The notes under the pieces: generated by a model
What the model was told of the DNA's origin: nothing
Seen by the model: the letters and a program-made list of their open reading frames with translations, nothing else
Database searches by the model: none
DNA from: Pseudomonadota bacterium
GTDB lineage: Bacteria > Pseudomonadota > Alphaproteobacteria > Sphingomonadales > Sphingomonadaceae
NCBI GenBank assembly: GCA_023386515.1
Contig: JAEWJQ010000285.1
Coordinates: 1-7,888, forward strand
Direction of reading: 5' to 3'
DNA: 7,888 nt
Made by a program: the position numbers and the translations under genes
In this document: piece by piece, positions 5,670 to 7,888 of the stretch
How the letters are laid out: each line of letters begins with the position of its first letter
How positions within the stretch are numbered: the stretch's first letter is position 1

Positions 5670-6965
5670 ATGACCACCAACCAACCGTTACGCGTCGCGC
5701 TCGCCGGCCTCGGCACCGTCGGCGGCGGCGTGATCCGCCTGCTCGACGCCAATCGCGATCTGATCGCCCGCCGTGCCGGTCGCCCGATCGAGGTCGTCGC
5801 CGTCTCGGCTCGCGACCGCGGCAAGGATCGCGGCGTCGACCTGTCGCGCTTCGCTTGGGTCGACGACACGACGGCGCTGTCCGGCCATGACGGTGCGGAC
5901 GTGGTGGTTGAGCTGATCGGCGGTTCCGACGGGCCCGCACTGACGCTGGCGCGGCGGACGCTGGCGGCGGGCAAGGGCTTCGTCACCGCCAACAAGGCGA
6001 TGCTCGCCCATCACGGTCTGGAACTCGCCCAGGCGGCGGAAGCGGCGGGCGTGCCGCTCAAGTTCGAGGCGGCGGTGGCCGGCGGCATCCCGGTGATCAA
6101 GGGGTTGCGCGAGGGCGCGGCGGCCAATGCGATCGACCGCGTCTACGGCATCCTCAACGGCACCTGCAATTTCATCCTGTCGAAGATGGAGGCGGAGGGC
6201 CGCGATTTCGGCGAAGTGCTCGCCGAGGCACAGGCGCTCGGCTATGCCGAGGCCGACCCGAGCTTCGACATCGACGGCGTCGACGCCGCGCACAAACTGT
6301 CGATCCTGGCCAGCATCGCCTTCGGCACGCGTCCTGCTTTCGGCGACGTCGCGGCGAGCGGCATCCGCCACGTCATCGCCGCCGACATCGCCGAGGCGGC
6401 AGCGCTGGGCTATAGGGTGCGGCTGGTCGGTGTCGCCGAGGCCGGACCCGCCGGCCTGTTCCAGCGCGTCCACCCGCATCTGGTGCCGCTCGACCATCCG
6501 CTGGCGCATGTCACCGGCTCGCTCAACGCGGTGGTGGCGGACGGCAATTTTGTCGGTCGATTGTTCTTCCAGGGCGCCGGCGCAGGTGACGGGCCGACGG
6601 CGAGCGCGGTCGTCGCCGATCTGATCGACATCGCCCGCGGCGAATATGGCCCACCTTATGCCATGCCCGCCGCCGCACTGGTCGCGGCAGACAAAGCGGA
6701 CAGCGGTGAACGCCGCGGTCGGGCGTATCTGCGCTTCACGGTCGAGGATCGCGTCGGCGTGCTGGCAGAGATCGCCGCGGCGATGCGCGATGCGGGCGTG
6801 TCGATCGAAAGCCTGATCCAGCGCGGCCGCACCGCCGATGGCCATGTGCTGGTCGCGATCGTCACGCACGACGGGCCGGAACGCTGCGTCGCGCAGGCGC
6901 TGGAGAAACTGCGCGGTTCGCAGAGCCTCGCCGGTGCGCCGCTGTGGATGCACATTCTGGCGTGA
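5670..6965 (+). CDS. hom: Homoserine dehydrogenase with C-terminal ACT domain
   Basis: The enzyme reduces aspartate-4-semialdehyde to homoserine with NAD(P)H, the branch point towards threonine, isoleucine and methionine, in the cytoplasm. The 431 residues are a normal length for the single-function bacterial type. The Rossmann nucleotide-binding loop is GLGTVGGG (13-20). TANK (106-109) and NGTCNFIL (163-170) are family signatures. The stretch from A187 to K209 fits the homoserine dehydrogenase pattern, with D205 and K209 in the D-x(3)-K catalytic position. Residues from about 352 to the end form an ACT domain (YLRFTVEDRVGVLAEIAAAM...), the usual site of threonine feedback control. ATG 5670 is preceded by weak AGG (5659-5661) at 8-nt spacing, and an in-frame TAG at 5658 limits upstream extension. 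The next gene overlaps its stop by 4 nt. Confidence 0.97.
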   Translation: MTTNQPLRVALAGLGTVGGGVIRLLDANRDLIARRAGRPIEVVAVSARDRGKDRGVDLSRFAWVDDTTALSGHDGADVVVELIGGSDGPALTLARRTLAAGKGFVTANKAMLAHHGLELAQAAEAAGVPLKFEAAVAGGIPVIKGLREGAAANAIDRVYGILNGTCNFILSKMEAEGRDFGEVLAEAQALGYAEADPSFDIDGVDAAHKLSILASIAFGTRPAFGDVAASGIRHVIAADIAEAAALGYRVRLVGVAEAGPAGLFQRVHPHLVPLDHPLAHVTGSLNAVVADGNFVGRLFFQGAGAGDGPTASAVVADLIDIARGEYGPPYAMPAAALVAADKADSGERRGRAYLRFTVEDRVGVLAEIAAAMRDAGVSIESLIQRGRTADGHVLVAIVTHDGPERCVAQALEKLRGSQSLAGAPLWMHILA

Positions 6966-7468
6966 CCGTGCCGCTCGCCCGGCGGCTATTCGCGTCGCCG
7001 GTCGGCGTGCTGACGCTGGTCGCGGCGGACGAGGGGCTGGTGGCGGTGCTCTGGCCCGATCCTGCGGAGGCGCGGCGCGTGCCGCTGCCACCGGCGGTCG
7101 ACGAACCCGATCACGCGCTGCTGCGTGCGACTGCGGCGCAACTGACCGACTATTTCGGCGGCACACGGCGTCATTTCGACCTGCCGCTGGCGGCACGCGG
7201 TACCGATTTCCAGCGCCGCGTCTGGGATGCGCTGACCACCATCCCGTTCGGCGAGACGCGCAGCTATGCCGCGATCGCGCGGGATATTGGCAGGCCGGAG
7301 GCGCTGCGCGCGGTGGGCGCAGCGAACGGTCGCAACCCGCTGTCGATCCTGGTCCCCTGCCACCGCGTCATCGGCAGCGGCGGCGCATTGACGGGTTTCG
7401 CCGGTGGCCTGTCGGTCAAACAGCAGCTGCTGGCGCATGAGCGCGGTCAGGCCGGTTTCGCCTTCTGA
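6962..7468 (+). CDS. ogt: Methylated-DNA--[protein]-cysteine S-methyltransferase (Ogt type)
   Basis: This suicide DNA-repair protein moves the methyl group from O6-methylguanine (and O4-methylthymine) to its own cysteine. It has the common single-domain layout of about 168 residues: a poorly conserved N-terminal part, then the DNA-binding and active-site half. Visible features are the recognition helix region TRSYAAIARDIGRP (99-112), the arginine finger R116 in RAVGAANGRNP, and the active-site PCHRVIG motif with acceptor Cys133 (codon 7358-7360), with the usual 17-residue spacing from R116. I chose GTG 6962, which overlaps the hom TGA as GTGA, a typical translational-coupling arrangement. A GTG at 6944 would add six residues and one at 6968 would remove two; neither has a clear ribosome site. 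There is no AraC-type Ada domain, so it is not an Ada regulator. It is probably co-transcribed with hom. Confidence 0.94.
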   Translation: MTVPLARRLFASPVGVLTLVAADEGLVAVLWPDPAEARRVPLPPAVDEPDHALLRATAAQLTDYFGGTRRHFDLPLAARGTDFQRRVWDALTTIPFGETRSYAAIARDIGRPEALRAVGAANGRNPLSILVPCHRVIGSGGALTGFAGGLSVKQQLLAHERGQAGFAF

Positions 7469-7487
7469 CCCGCGGCGCCAATGCTCG

Positions 7488-7888
7488 TCATCGGGGCGGG
7501 CTCGGATCGCCGGCCCGCCGCCGCTTCAGAACCGTCAGGTCGATGCCCAACCGCTGCACCCGATAATAGAAGGTCTTGCGCGGGATGCCGAGGCGCGTGA
7601 TCGCGGCACCGACCTCGCCGTCGGTCGCCGCCAGCGCCTCGATGATCGCCGCCCGTTCGAAGGCGTCGACCCGCGCCGGCAGCGGCAGCGGCGCCGCCGG
7701 TGCGGCCGTCTCGTTACCGAGCGGGTCCAGACCGAGCACCAGCCGGTCGGCGAAATGGGCGAGTTCGCGGACGTTGCCCGGCCAGTCGTGGTGGATCAGA
7801 TGCGCCCGCGTCGCGTCGGTCAGCGCGGGCAACGGCGCGCGCAACCGCGCCGCCGCTTGCGCCGCCAGATGCGCGAACAGCAGCGGTA
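7488..7888 (-). CDS. dctD: Sigma-54-dependent response regulator, DctD-like, C-terminal part
   Basis: The frame is open to the right edge and ends at TGA (complement of 7488-7490). The visible 132 residues begin PLLFAHLAAQAAARLRAP, corresponding to the DIPLLFxHF region late in the sigma-54 AAA+ ATPase domain. WPGNVREL (complement of 7761-7784) is the conserved sensor II/C-domain motif. The end is a Fis-type helix-turn-helix (ERAAIIEALAATDGEVGAAI, then LGIPRKTFYYRVQRLGI). The LGIPRKTFY wording is typical of DctD, the regulator of C4-dicarboxylate uptake paired with the DctB sensor kinase. An N-terminal receiver domain is expected but lies outside the window, so an NtrC-like activator with another input domain remains possible. 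The gene is convergent with ogt, leaving only 19 nt between the stops. Confidence 0.88.
   Translation of the reverse strand, partial: PLLFAHLAAQAAARLRAPLPALTDATRAHLIHHDWPGNVRELAHFADRLVLGLDPLGNETAAPAAPLPLPARVDAFERAAIIEALAATDGEVGAAITRLGIPRKTFYYRVQRLGIDLTVLKRRRAGDPSPPR

Noticed and set aside
5688..7196. A 502-codon minus-strand frame opposite hom and ogt
   Set aside because: It is an antisense shadow: it crosses two well-supported plus-strand genes and shows no recognisable domain.
7495..7519. GGCGGGC / GCCCGCC inverted repeat with 11-nt loop near the convergent ogt/dctD ends
   Set aside because: It lies within the last codons of the DctD-like gene, has no T-tract on either side, and short G/C palindromes are expected by chance at this base composition.

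Overview
The window looks like chromosome of a GC-rich alphaproteobacterium, most likely a sphingomonad (Sphingomonas or a close relative). This rests on strong G/C bias at third codon positions, on protein wording that I recall from Sphingomonas homologues (homoserine dehydrogenase, DctD-like regulator), and on two kinds of short palindromic intergenic repeat common in that group. No database search was possible, so the placement is inference.

Layout, left to right. (1) Positions 1-2768, plus strand: the 3' part of a glycosyltransferase gene whose product continues into a large helical glycosidase-like domain, followed 46 nt later by a glycoside hydrolase family 130 gene. The pair looks like an operon for making and/or turning over a mannose-type glycan. 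(2) Positions 2769-2937: a gap between convergent genes, holding a 79-nt imperfect hairpin of the 'TCATTGCGAG' repeat type. (3) Positions 2938-5232, minus strand: an OPT-family membrane transporter gene, then a 138-nt gap, then a 62-codon gene of unknown function. (4) Positions 5233-5669: a divergent intergenic region with an inverted pair of the repeats whose spurious translations read 'VIPAQAGIQ'/'SPRRRG', plus a possible 19-codon upstream ORF just ahead of hom. (5) Positions 5670-7468, plus strand: hom (homoserine dehydrogenase with ACT domain), overlapped by 4 nt by an O6-methylguanine-DNA methyltransferase gene. (6) Positions 7488-7888, minus strand: the C-terminal part of a sigma-54-dependent regulator of DctD type, cut by the right edge.

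The genes form four unrelated units: glycan metabolism, transport, amino-acid synthesis coupled to DNA repair, and two-component regulation. I found no phage, insertion sequence, CRISPR array, toxin-antitoxin pair, tRNA or rRNA. I do not see a convincing new multi-gene system. The parts most worth a second look are the GT-hairpin fusion with its GH130 partner, the small gene downstream of the OPT transporter, the hom leader region, and the hom-ogt overlap.
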